This document shows positions 35,695 to 46,878 of a stretch of 64,000 bases of DNA, piece by piece. Position 1 is the stretch's first letter; every line of letters starts with the position of its first letter. This stretch comes from Pegoplata infirma. Taxonomy: Eukaryota > Arthropoda > Insecta > Diptera > Anthomyiidae. The stretch lies in contig OY992536.1 in NCBI GenBank assembly GCA_963921195.1, positions 283,235,530-283,299,529 on the forward strand, given 5' to 3'. The notes below the pieces were generated by a model. That model saw only the letters and a list, made by a program, of their open reading frames with translations. It was not told where the DNA came from and made no database searches. The position numbers were made by a program, and so were the translations under genes.

Positions 35695-36106
35695 TTATTG
35701 AAAAAATCAAAAAAATAAATGTTATTGCAAATTTTAACACGGGACATCTTTAGAAGTCTTTTCATATATAAAATACTAAGTTTGGACAACATTCGTTTCA
35801 TGATTTTTTTAAAACAAAAAGACACATATAACTGTTATATTTGGTCTCTGGTTTTTTAAGATAGAGGGTTTTGAATATAGGCCATCGACATTTTAATTTT
35901 TGAAAACGCAAATATCTCGATAACGGAATGTTCCAGAATTATTTTATAAAAAAATCTGATGTTCCAAGACATTTTTGTATAAAAATAAAGACAAAATCGT
36001 GTTTAGGGAAGGGAAGCGGGTAGACCTAGTTAAAAAGATGACTAAAAAAAATTTGCGGGTTGTGCCCCACCGTTTTCAAATTCCTGGATACGTCGCTGAC
36101 TTGAGA

Positions 36107-37683
36107 CAAAAAAAAAATGTAAGTACCCTAAACTGAAAAAAGTCCTGCCTACGTACGAAAACGTTTGTACTTTGTGCGAAAGTTTTCGTTGTTTCGCACC
36201 ACGAAATGCTTGTGTACAATTTACGAAATGCACGATTTTTTTTTTCGTAAAATATACGAATTATTTTTTCTTAATTTACGAAACAAATGAGAATGTTAAA
36301 TTCAGCTGTTCTGAATCTTTTTAAAATCATTAAATTTTTTATTTTATTTTTATTTTTATCACAAAAGGGGCGTACCAAAATAAATAAGGTTTTTAGTCCC
36401 CCGCAGGAATTTGAACTTCTCGTGACATAAAAATGTTTCATTTGCTTAGCAAAATTAAAAAAAAACCAGTGAAAAATTACGTTTTTTCAAAGGTTAGTTT
36501 AGTTCATAAAGGGGGATTTTGCCCATTTCCGAAATTAACCAGCCCAAGACCATAAGACACATTTGTGCCAATCTTCAGAAGTCTAGTGCTTTTACTATAG
36601 ACTGTATCATGTCTTCCACAGACGAACGCACAGAGGGCCAGACAGATCGATTTCCGGCCAAAAGTCCTTATTTGCAAATTCTCAAAAAAATGTTTACCAG
36701 TTTGTTGGGCATATATAGAAGCAGATTTTCTGAAATTATCTTTATGATCCAATTACACCCTTTCCTTTGACAGGTCTTCAATGTTAAAAGAGTTGGTAAA
36801 AAATGTTTAAAAGATGAGATACTTTTAAATTTGTTTTCCAAACTTCTATTGCTAATGTTTAACTTTTTGTTTGCGTGGTTCAACCTTATATATAAGCCTT
36901 TGTAACGAAAATAACATGGACAAATATAACACATTTGCCTGGCAACAATTCGCGTTTTTTATGAAAAAATTATAATTTTTTAGCTATTTACTTCGCGCCG
37001 AAAAAATCCTCAGCGATCCTCAGTTCGATACAATCGGTCTATATTTTTTTGATATAGAATGGATCCATATCTTTCGAAAAAAGTTTCCCAAACTTGCTCG
37101 AAATGATAAATGGCACTCTCGTCAGAGAGTGTCTTAAGTGTAGGAGAAAAAAATTATTTACATTTCTGGTTTTTTGTAGAATTATAGAAAATATCAGTTA
37201 CACCGTTTCCAATTACATTCGAAGAGTTTTTATTGGATTTCCAAAATAAAGAAAAAAAGTGAATAATTTGTCGTCACCATTTCCAAAAGCTTTTCTGAAA
37301 CTAATTAAGTCATTTACACCATTTCCATATTTATATCAAAAATAAAAAAAATATATCGAGGGTCTATATTCAAAACCCTCTATCTTAAAAAACACAACTT
37401 TTCAGGAGAGCCAAAAAACTGTTTATTTCGCGTATTGTTAGAGGTATTAAAATTCGATATTCTACAATATTTTTATAAATCAACTACTGAATCTCACATA
37501 TAATTCGTTTTCAAAATTTTGCACTATTGGGGATATTATGAAAGATAGAGGGTTTTGTTTCTCAAAAATATTAAGTACATGAATGAAAATGATCAGATAG
37601 AGGGTTTTGCATATTAATAAAAATTAATTATTATGATTTCATTTACGACATCGGTAAATTTTTAACGTGATTTATTAATGACT
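36107..37683. other. AT-rich DNA with scattered repeat fragments
   Basis: Several copies of ATAGAGGGTTTTG occur in both orientations (35861, 37368 inverted, 37546, 37598). There is also a run of TACGAAA / TTTCGTA motifs at 36150-36290. No supported gene. Confidence 0.45.
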
Positions 37684-38840
37684 AGCAGGCCCGCCCGGAA
37701 CTTCGCCCCCGGTAATATTAAATACATTATTAAAGAAGAATCAGGATTAGAGTCTCCATTTCTAAAATTCTCCCCTACAGAATTTTTATTTTGTTTAATT
37801 TTTATCGTTGAAGTCTTTCATAAAAACTATTTAGAATAAATAATAAAATTTAAACAGCCCTTGGAATCATGTTCGTTTCGGTAAATAATTGAACATTTTC
37901 GAGCCCTTATATCGTAATTATTTAAACCACTTCATTCACCGTTTCTCTCCATTTGGTTCCCCGTTCTGTTTCATTTCGTTCCCTTTTCTATTCATTCGTT
38001 CGCCATTTAATTCAATTTTGTTCTGAACTTCAATTTATTTCGTTCCATGGAGGCTTCATTCCTTTCTATAAAACATGTGTTAAAGAAATAAAAACATTTT
38101 AGGGTCGTTATCTCAATTGATATAAAAAGTACTATATTACCTAACTTAACCAATTGTTTCCTCCTTGTAATCTTTAAAAATTTAAATTTCAAAATATGTA
38201 CTTCTCTTCACTGTTAATTCTGCTGATGGATTTTAGGGGATAGTAAAAGTACCACAGTGCAATAATTAAGCCTTATAACCCCATTAAAATCTAAATTTCC
38301 AGAAGGTACTTTTTCAGAAATAATTTTTTGGGTTTGAGGATCCCACATTTCAAGTATCAAGTTACTATGATAAATTTTTCAGGATATAGTTACAAAGTTC
38401 ACGACTTTGCACGTATTTGCCCCAGTAAAATAGGAGTTTCCAAAAAGGAAATTTTCAGAATGTTTTGAAATTCGATGAGTTTTTTCGGAGATTTTAAAAT
38501 TTTACGTCTTTTGACCCAAAGTGATCTTTAAAATGGGTGTGGTCAATGAAACCTACCCTAATTCATCTAAAGGAGAATTCTAAATATTTCTGAAAACATT
38601 TTTGAAATCTCATAATAAGTTTGGTATATTTACAAATTTTAGGTATATGAAGCGTAGCCTATGTCTAACCTGAAGTACCATTCTTAATATTGGAGAAAAC
38701 ATTTTTTAAATGAGTAACTTCGGTATTTTTCCGAAATTTTACGTTTTTTGGCCAAAAGTGGGCGTAGAAGTGGGTCTGATCGATGAGAGCTATCCCATGT
38801 CCACCCTGAAGGACCATTCTTAATAAGTACGTCCTTTCAA
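37684..38840. repeat. Probable TE remnant: CTAGCAGG end and diverged direct repeats
   Basis: CTAGCAGGCCCGCCCGGAAC TTCGCC at 37682 has an inverted counterpart GGCGAAATTCCTGCTAG near 41090-41110. Between 38480 and 38830 a ~240-bp unit (AAAATTTTACGT, GTGGGCGTAGAAGTGGG, GAAGGACCATTCTTAATA) is repeated with divergence. The two ends may bound one 3.4-kb element holding the LINE remnant, but this is uncertain. Confidence 0.4.
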
Positions 38841-40517
38841 CACTTTATCCTTCAATATAATTCAAAATTTTCAACAACATATTTTGATTAAGTTTTCAAA
38901 GAAAGTTATTCACATCCATTTATCCTGATATGGCCAAATAAGAAAACGAAAAAATTATTGGATATCCTCCTCTTTCATTTGCCATCACCAGTCGCATCCT
39001 AGGACAAGCACAAATATTAAAAAAAAAATGTAATCCTTAAAAACTTTGAAGCCGTTTTAAAAGGGAATAGTATCAGGAAATGAAAAACTGTAAATGCAGT
39101 TTTACTTCATTTGATCTCTACTTTCGGACGTATATCATTCGGTTCGTGATTAATATTGACTGTTGGCCAGTGTAACAATAGAATACATTTGGTTGTGATA
39201 AAAACACCATTTTTTAATGTTAATATAAAATTAAGGTTAATTGTTGTTATGTTTACATATGGCTTTAATATCAAATTTTACCTTATTTAGATGGATATTT
39301 TTGTGATATATAATATGGTTTTTATGTATATTTTATTATACATATGTTTTATGTTATTTCCTTTTAAATGTATGCTATACCTAAACTCAATATCGCAATG
39401 GTGCATATTTAAGAAAATGGTGACTACTCATTTTAATTTTGTGTTGACTATTATTTACGATTATTGCCATAATTATGGGTTGCAATGCCTCATGCTGTTA
39501 TTAAACATTTTTTTTGTTCATGCTTTTACTGTTGTTGTAGCTGGCTCTCAATATTAACACCTATCAAAATAGCTTTAGCGCCTAGAAGTAGACAACAAAA
39601 AGCAGGTTTTTATTAAATGTATGTATGTGTATGTGTTGTATTTCGACATACAACATACATATATCATTGGTTTGTGTTAAGGAAAGGAAAGGACAGGTAT
39701 AAACAAGCCATTTCTAAAATACGAGTAAAACACCTACATAATAATAGCATATAGTTAAAAATAACGGGGTTAAACAACATTTTAGAGACAAGGGGATAAT
39801 AGAAGAAAGCAACATTTTTGAAATAAACACAATTTTTAAAATTTTGTTTTAAATATCTTAAAATCCTTTTTAAATTGTCCAACCCCTTTAAATATTTGCC
39901 GAGGTTTATATGTTTCTATATGGAGTGAAAGTACTTTAGGTAGACAATGAGTTATACAAGTGGTTGTGGTAATTTATGTGTTTAGCTTTTGTTTTAACAT
40001 CCAACAAACATAAAACAGCATTACCAGGTTTTCTCCTAACTTAAACCATATTATATGAAAATTTTGCATAATATTAAAGTTAAGGCTTTATTTAACATCA
40101 TTTTCTACTTTCACAAAAAAAAAAAATATCACAAAATTAAACAAAATTATATAAAGTAGCCAACAAAAGTTTTGGTTGGGTAAAAACAAACATGGAATTG
40201 CTGAAAACCACCTGAGTTTGAGAACATCCAAAAATACTTTGGTTATGTCTACATTTAGAAAATAGTTAGTAAACAATTAGTTTAAATAGTTGCATTAAAG
40301 TTATATGATTTTTTTATTTATACGGAAGTGAAATAATTAAGAAAAATTTAGAGAAAAAATTATAGTCCGGTAGTTGGCGACATGATTTTGTCGATCATTT
40401 AAGTATGGCCAATTTGGAGGAGTCCATTGTTCCTTACCCGGAAAAGGAAGTTAGTAAAGGGTAAGACGAGAGTTTAAGAAAAACAGAGAGTAATTGTTCA
40501 GAATTTCTCAGTTACTT
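38841..40517. other. Unique-looking AT-rich DNA
   Basis: No repeat or gene recognised; short frames at 39291-39557, 39664-39882 and 40088-40276 have no recognisable domain. Confidence 0.45.
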
Positions 40518-40790
40518 TTACAAACTTAAAAAATCAGACAAGGGAAGTCCATGGACCATGACCATTGACAGAATATCAGAACCCATTATCAGCAGTCTAG
40601 CTCTTGAGAACGCTGCAAAACAACAGACTTAATATTCTGTTGTGCTCACAAGGGGTCTGATAAGACACGCAATCTCGTCATATGACGAGCACAGGCATTG
40701 TGTCCCGTAATTAGACCAGTAAGTCTGCGATAGTCTATTCTACTTAGACCAACAAGGTAGGTCTTTCAGAGGGCACCCACCGATTGTTCT
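40518..40790 (-). pseudogene. Non-LTR retrotransposon (LINE) ORF2 C-terminal remnant
   Basis: On the minus strand, 40775-40649 translates with KTYLVGLSRIDYRRL and LTGLITGHNACARHM TRLRV, ending DPL before a TGA at 40646. This is the LTGHnxxxxHxxxL motif found near the C-terminus of LINE (Jockey/I-type) polyproteins. After a frameshift, 40613-40518 gives FSRARLLIMGSDIL ... LSDFLSL and a stop, which resembles the usual end of the same protein. A further stop (TGA) lies upstream near 40776. The piece is more GC-rich than its surroundings. It is a dead fragment; the clade is uncertain. Confidence 0.65.
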
Positions 40791-41189
40791 GAAACTTGCA
40801 TAAGGGGAAGAAGGGAGGAAAATAATAGTAACCTGTTTTTTCTTAGCTGTCCAATCTCTAATTTAGCGTGTTAAAGTGGAAGGAGAAAAAGGGGTTTTAT
40901 TTTTTTTTAGGCTTTTTAAAATTTTTTCGAAGAAATTATGTGAACATTTTATACAGATCGAAATTTGGCTTTGTAAAGTACTTATTTCCAAAAATGTAAA
41001 ATATTTGAGGTAGTTTATATAGAGATGTATATACGTACGACCCCCAAAATCATATATAATAATCTCTATTAAAAATAAGCTGATCCGTAATTCTGCGTTT
41101 GGCGAAATTCCTGCTAGTTCGGCTTTTATACGAATTTCCCCGAGAGCCCATAATTTTTAATAAGGTGACAACCCATTTTTTAGTTTGAG
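40791..41189. other. AT-rich non-coding DNA
   Basis: Possibly more of the decayed LINE near 40800-40870; nothing else recognised. Confidence 0.35.
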
Positions 41190-44010
41190 ATTGGTAACTT
41201 TTGACTGTCGGTCAAAATGGGCTAAAAATTTTCTGGACTAGAAAGATTTGAAACTGGGTGGTTATGGTCGAATGAAACAATATTCAATAAATCTTTGCTT
41301 AATTTTTTTTTTCTTAATGCAGGTCAAAACAAAATTAAACAAAAGTTAAGCTTATCTGGCTTGGCGATAAATGGATCTTTTAGGTTTTCAACACGGGTCA
41401 ATGGTTTTCTGAGTAAAAATAACTTAATTCTGAGCCTTTATGATTAAATAAATCTTTGTAGCAATTACTTTTAATTATTTTTTGTAATAAAATCAAAAGT
41501 CGCGTTTTAAAAGCTTTTGGCCGTCGGTCATCATGGGTTCAACATTTTCTGGACTAGTAAGATTTGGAAACTGGGTGGTTATGCTCGAATGGTACAATAT
41601 CACTACCCAACAAGGTTTTTGCACAGACATTTTGAAAACATTTTCTAAAGTATTTTGGCCTCCTAAACACGAATCTGTCATCAACAAAGTTGTATCAAAT
41701 TGCCTTTTCGAGATATGGGCATTTTAATTTTTTTTTTGGACCAAGCCCTCAAAACAGACAATTTTTTCAATATTGGAAAAGTATATGTTTAAGTTCTTTA
41801 TATTTTTTTTATTCGAATTCCCAATAAAATTAACTAACTTTTGCAAGAAATCCGGATGCGATACGAAAGGAAGTTTAAAATGTCCTTTTTTGGTTATGTC
41901 CTTATAAGTATCCGAATTTTGCAAGAAACTTCCTGTTCATAGCAGGTATGTAAAGAAGACACTCCATTAAAGAGAACCCGGGGCTAAAATCCAAAATTGC
42001 AAAAGTGTATCTTAAAGTTATTCATATTTTTTTTTATTCGAACTCCCAATAAAATTACCTAACTTTTGTAAAAAAAAAACCGGACTCGATACGATCAGGG
42101 ATACCATCAGGACGTGTAAGGAAGTCGAAAGAAATTTCCCGTTTAATGCTGATGTGTAAAGAAGGCACTCCAATAAAGTGAACGTGGGGTTAAAATCTAA
42201 AATCCGTTGAGTATATCCAGAAATATTTGCAAAAGAAGCCAACTTTATTGGTTTTGAGGGCTTAATCCGCAAAAAATTTAAATGCCTATATCTCGAGAAG
42301 ATGATTCGATAAAAATTTTCTGGTGACAGATTCGTGTTAAGGAGGCCAAAATACTTTAAGAAATCTGTTTTATTTTTATACCCTCCACTCTAGTGTTAGA
42401 GGGTATATATAAGTTTGTCATTCCGTTTGTAACACATCGAAATATTGTTCTAGGACCCCATAAAGTATATATATTCATGATCCTTGATCGATTTTAAGTC
42501 GATCTAGCGATGTCCGTCCGTCCGTCCGTCCATCCGTCCGTCTGTCTGTCCGTTGAAAACACGCTAACTTTTGAAAGACTTTACGGAGGCTCCTGAAGTT
42601 TGACATATATGTTCTCCATTTACCGGGTCAGGTTGGTATTGCAATCCAGCGAAATCGGTCAAGTGGTTCAAAAGTTATGAGGAAAAGAGTAAATCTCGGC
42701 AAGGGTATTTTTCGAATTTACAAGATTAAAACTACTATAACTTTCGAAAGACAACTCTGAGGGGGCTGAAGCTTAGCATATATATTTGTCGTTCCCCAAG
42801 GCTGTTTGGTTTGAAATTTCAGCAAAATCGGTTCAGTGGTTCAAAAGTTATAAGCAAAGCACTGAATTTCACATTTGTTTCACCTTAAACTGTTGAAAAC
42901 TCGTTAAACAAGTTGTGAAAGCATGGTGAAATACCAGTTTTTTAAAACTTGTTGTTGTTTGTTGTCTTGTCGTGGGGTGCAGTTTAGTTGTTAGACAAGT
43001 AAATATTTGTTATTGTTTTTGTAACTGTATGTAACGGTGTATAGTAAGAATTTTTGGAAAAAAAAAATCAAATGAAGTAAAATAAAAAGTAGGAAATATG
43101 TGAAATATTTTTTTTTGTATTGCATATAGGCATAAAACAATAAAAATATTTTACAAAGTAATTTTGGTACTCAAAGAAATTGTACACTAAAAAAAATATT
43201 TACACTCAAAAAAAATGTATACATAATTTTTTTTTAATGAAATGTCACACTCAAAAAAATGCTGAGTCAAAAAAAATTTTACACTCAAAAAAATTTGATT
43301 GATTATAAAAACGTTTTACTCAAAATAATAGGTATATTTCTAATAAAAAATTTGTGATGCAATTTTTTTAAATTTTTTTAGAAAATTACTATCAGATGAC
43401 ATTGTGGAGGGTATTCATAGATTCGACCAAGTCGAACTTAATTTTTCTACTTGTTTTTTTTTTAATTTTAACAAAAAACCACAAAAATTGGTACGATCAA
43501 ATGTATGAAAAAAAAAATATGCGGATATGGTTCGAAATTTTGACTTCTTTTACAAATATTTCTAGATATACTCATTTTGTATTTTTACGCCAGGTTCTCT
43601 TCATTGGAGTGTCTATTTTACATATCGGCTTTGAACAGGAAGTTTTTTTTTTTGCAAAATTCGGATCCTTATAAGGACATAACCAAAAAAAGGACATTTT
43701 TAACTTCCTTTTAATGTCCTAATGGTATCCTTGATCGTATCGAGTCCGGATTTTTTGCAAAAGTTAGGTAATTTGGTCCGCAAAAAATGAAAATTCCTAT
43801 ATCTCGAGAAGGCGATTTGATATAACTTTTCTGATGACAGATTCGTGTTTAGGAGGCCAAAATACGTTGGAAATTGTACTTTTGAAGTCTGTGCAAAAAA
43901 AAATGATTTTTGAAGAGTAGTGTATTCACTTAAACTTTGTTTAATTTTTTCCAAAATGTAGGTCACAACAAAATAATTAAGCAATATTGGTTACAAATTG
44001 CATTTTCTTG
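41190..44010. repeat. Complex direct and inverted repeat block
   Basis: A ~95-bp unit (CTGTCGGTCA...TTTTCTGGACTAG...AAACTGGGTGGTTATG) occurs at 41205 and 41520. A ~230-bp unit (CCCAATAAAATTAMCTAACTT, GAAGACACTCCATTAAAG) occurs directly at 41818 and 42045 and inverted at 43540-43770. The AGGAGGCCAAAATAC / ATATCTCGAGAAG segment occurs at 41645 (inverted), 42285 and 43800. A (GTCY)n element (42377-43455) was inserted into it. Confidence 0.6.
42377..43455 (+). mobile_element. (GTCY)n / TATACCC repeat, copy 4 (longest)
   Basis: 5' hairpin TATACCCTCCACTCTAGTG...TTAGAGGGTATA, then ACCCCATAAAGTATATATA, TTTTAAGTCGATCTAGCGA and (GTCC/GTCT)n at 42511-42553. CAAAAGTTAT follows GGTCAAGTGGTT and GGTTCAGTGGTT twice (about 42655 and 42830). 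The 3' end has GTGGAGGGTATTCATAGATT, the hairpin TTCGAC-CAA-GTCGAA and CTACTTGTTTTTTT. TACACTCAAAAAAAA-like motifs at 43185-43290 suggest a MITE inside. No protein. Confidence 0.7.
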
Positions 44011-44157
44011 AAATTCGCTAAAATAACTCGCTATATTTGCTAAATCAAAAGAGCGAAAAATATTATTATCCAAGATATATTCAATGAAATTGATCAATAA
44101 AATTTGGAGATTTTTAAATATAAGTGAATAAAATTTAAAAAACCATGTATTTACGAC

Positions 44158-44742
44158 GGCTGTAGGCAAAATCGCCCAAAAAAGAAAATGAAATTTCGCC
44201 CAAAAATTTTTCATACAAATTTAGGGCATATTTCATATGAAAAGTTACCCAAAATCGAGCCAAAATCCAAAATCGCACCGCCAAGGACTTTTTTTAATCT
44301 CTTCATAATTAATGTTACACACATTATATTTTTTACATCAATGAACTACTTATAGCTTTTTCAGACCATATTATCAAGAAGACGATATGTCAAAAATATT
44401 AATAAGGAAACGTAACAAAAAGTCTTGCCTTAAATTTTTTTTCTTTTTTAAAAAGTAGTTCTTTATAGCCGGCCTTCGGCCGGGCTTAGGGATTAAAAAC
44501 TCCATGCCTTAAACCCACCCTCTCCACAAAATAAAAGTTTGTTGGGTAATATGTGTTTTGGGGAAAACGTGTTTTTTTTGGATTTTTTTTTTTATTTTTG
44601 GGTCATTTCATTCTTGGGCTTTTTTACGTTAATTTTGGTTGAAGTTTCGTATTTTTATTTTTGGGAAATTTTTCATATTTTTTTGCGATTTTGCATTTGG
44701 GCGATTTTTCATAACATTTTTTGGGCGATTTTGCCTACAGCC
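44158..44742. repeat. Inverted-repeat element with GGCTGTAGGCAAAATCGCCC ends
   Basis: GGCTGTAGGCAAAATCGCCC at the left is exactly inverted at 44722-44742, with CGCCCAAAAA motifs repeated inside both arms. The interior contains a GC-rich GCCGGCC-TTC-GGCCGGG hairpin near 44469. No coding content. Confidence 0.6.
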
Positions 44743-45059
44743 ATTTACGACTGTTTTGTCCCTAAAACCCAACTAAAAGAGCCTGTCGCGGCCTTAGCAA
44801 AATTTCGAAAATTTTGAAAAATTTTTGGTATGATTTTTTTATGAATTTTACACTCAAAAGAAAAACTCTGTCAAAAAATCTGTAAAACGACTTTCAATTT
44901 GAGTTAGCAATCTTTTAGCAGATTGTTCTGCTGAGAAGGATATTTTTACTAAAATCTCTGTCATTCAGTTTAAGAAAATAACAGACATTTTACTATGTTT
45001 ATACTGATTTTGTTTGCTGAATTTCATTATTTTTTCAAGAAATTTTTTTATATAAAAAA

Positions 45060-45255
45060 AAAAGCAGAACAGATTGTCAGCAGATTGCTCTGCTGAAATC
45101 AGCATATTGTTCTGCTGAAATCAGCAGATTGTTCTGCTGAAATCATCAGATTATTCTGCTGAAATCAGCAGATTGTTCTGCTAAAATCAGCAGATTGTTC
45201 TGCTAAAATCAGCAGATTTTTCTGCTAAAATCAGCAGATATTTCTGCTAAAATCA
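45060..45255. repeat. 22-bp minisatellite CAGCAGATTGTTCTGCTG + AAAT
   Basis: About nine units, each containing inverted CAGCAGA / TCTGCTG halves, so single units can form hairpins. Variation is mainly G to A in the last half-site (TCTGCTG to TCTGCTA) in the right-hand units. Confidence 0.85.
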
Positions 45256-45316
45256 GATTTCTCTGCTGTCGAAAAACACACATGTTTAATAACTAAAACG
45301 CCAGATAAAAGTATAA

Positions 45317-45388
45317 GCTTCCGTAGCGTAGTGGTTAAGAAGTGTACTTTCAAATCGGAAGGTGGCGAGTTCGATGCTGGCGGGCGCC
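45317..45388 (+). other. tRNA-like sequence (tRNA pseudogene or SINE head)
   Basis: 72 bp with an A-box-like TAGCGTAGTGGTTAAG (45324 on) and a B-box-like GAGTTCGATGC (45367-45377) at normal tRNA spacing. The T-arm pairs GCGAG/CTGGC with one mismatch. The acceptor stem (GCTTCCG against GGGCGCC) and the anticodon stem pair poorly, so I do not call a working tRNA; a CTTTCAA loop would give a TTC anticodon. It lies between the minisatellite and the right TIR. Confidence 0.6.
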
Positions 45389-45546
45389 GTATGTTTTTTT
45401 TTTTTCTTGTTATATTTATTCACCTCTTATGACAGATATTTAGCAAACCGTGTCTGCTAAAATCAGCAGATTTCTCATATGGCTCAAAATGGGTGTATTT
45501 TCAGCAGACTTTTCTTCTGATTGGACAGAGAATTTATTTTGAGTGT

Positions 45547-46274
45547 ATAAACTGAGGTGGCGTTCCGTGAAGAAATCCAAAATTTCTTTAAGGACCACCC
45601 TAATCTCTATGTAAGTGTTGAAAAATATAGTTCTTTGTTTCTAATAGGAAATAGTTCTTTCTAGAAAAAAAGAACATAATACTAGAACAAACTAATTTGA
45701 GTTCAGGAAATAATGGTCACCCTAAATATAACAAAATCTTAAAATTAATAAAATTAAAATTTTTTTATATTCATTTAAATATTTTTCCGGGTATTCCTGA
45801 ATTTAGTCAAGTCAAATTAAACTATTTTACTTTGCTAATCTCTACAAACATTTTTCCATTTCTTTAACTTTGACGCTTATGTATGCTAACTTATTTTTAA
45901 CCCCTCTTAATGACCCTTATTGACCTTTTATTACATTTAACTATTATCTAGGTCCTAGATACTAGGTATACATATGTATTACTGACATCCGTAGATACAT
46001 GTATGTAAAATATACTAGTACATATGGGAAAATATAAAATTTTATTACACTTTAACAAGTTAACAGCTCATTGATTACTACATATAGTAGAGTAAATGGC
46101 ATTATATTCTATACAATATTTTTGTACAATATATGTTAAAGTATGTAATTTGATTTTATTAAATAGATATTGGTTTTAACACACACAAACATACATACAC
46201 AAAAAATTAACACTTGTTTGCAAGTGTTTATATGAACACATAAATTGTCTAAATGTTAAGGGGGTTCACAGTAA
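45547..46274. other. AT-rich non-coding DNA
   Basis: No repeat from this window and no gene seen; some short alternating ATAT/CATA tracts. Confidence 0.45.
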
Positions 46275-46685
46275 ATCAAGGCAAATAGAATTTAGAGTAG
46301 AAATTTTAAATAAAAAAACGAAAATTTCGGACTTTTTCAAAAATTGGAATTTAATTTTTAATGTTAAAAATTAAGTGATAATTACTTCGAATAACTTTTT
46401 TATATTTGTTTTCTAAAAATAAACTTAAATACAAATAAAATGTTGTCCAGTTTTTTTTTCAGATATCGAAATTTTTACTGGTAAAAATTAATTGCATATT
46501 GTAATTTTTTAATTTTTTTTTTTTTTAAATACCCATTGTAAAAATTTTTACTTCAAACTGACTTGGACTAAAAGGCTGAAAATTGTTATGCAAGTTGCAC
46601 TTAATACGGACTAAATCAAATCCTAAAATGAGCGAAATCAAATGGGGTCGGCTCCGAAAGTGTTCGATTTGGCATGGGATGCCCC
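46275..46685. mobile_element. Solo arm of long-TIR family H
   Basis: Matches 28960-29475 in order (ACTTTTTCAAAAATTGGAAT, AAAATGTTGTCCA, AAATTAATTG, GGGGTCGGC) and ends GATTTGGCATGGGATGCCCC, the family terminus. No second arm is found nearby, so it is a fragment. Confidence 0.6.
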
Positions 46686-46878
46686 ACATAAGTATTCTGT
46701 ACTGTGATAATATTGCAATACATTTTCATCAAACAACTGATTAAAAAAATATTTTTTTTTAATCAGTTAGATTTAATTGAAATTTTTTCAACAAAAATAT
46801 TTTGTGTGTATTGACCTTGAAAGGCGCATCGTTTTCGAAATTCAAAAAAATCTAAATTTGTTCCATCCTATTATATAG

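Larger units (their letters stand above)
32448..36098. mobile_element. 3.65-kb hAT-type element with 8-bp duplication ACTTGAGA
   Basis: Left end CATGGACGTATACAGG and right-end complement CAGCGACGTATCCAGG are TIRs with 3 differences in 16 bases, followed on both sides by GGTGGG(G)CACA. ACTTGAGA lies at 32440-32447 and 36099-36106. The CAGNGACGTATCCAGG type of end with an 8-bp duplication fits hAT. A poly-C run (about 32490-32503) follows the left TIR. It carries two further TIR elements (32929-34357, 35066-35694) and no recognisable transposase. Confidence 0.75.
44850..45546. mobile_element. TIR element with 22-bp palindromic CAGCAG minisatellite and tRNA-like insert
   Basis: The left end ACACTCAAAAGAAAAACTCT and right-end complement ACACTCAAAATAAATTCTCT are TIRs, both followed by GTC. 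Inside lie a minisatellite (45060-45255) and a tRNA-like sequence (45317-45388). A diverged partial copy is at 5945-6140. No transposase. Confidence 0.7.

Noticed and set aside
36100..37640. Inverted fragments (34710 with 37430, 35860 with 37370) as arms of one element
   Set aside because: The pairs have different centres and cross the mapped right end of the hAT-type element at 36098, so they are better explained as dispersed fragments.
45317..45388. Functional tRNA gene with TTC (Glu) anticodon
   Set aside because: Acceptor and anticodon stems pair poorly; reported only as tRNA-like.
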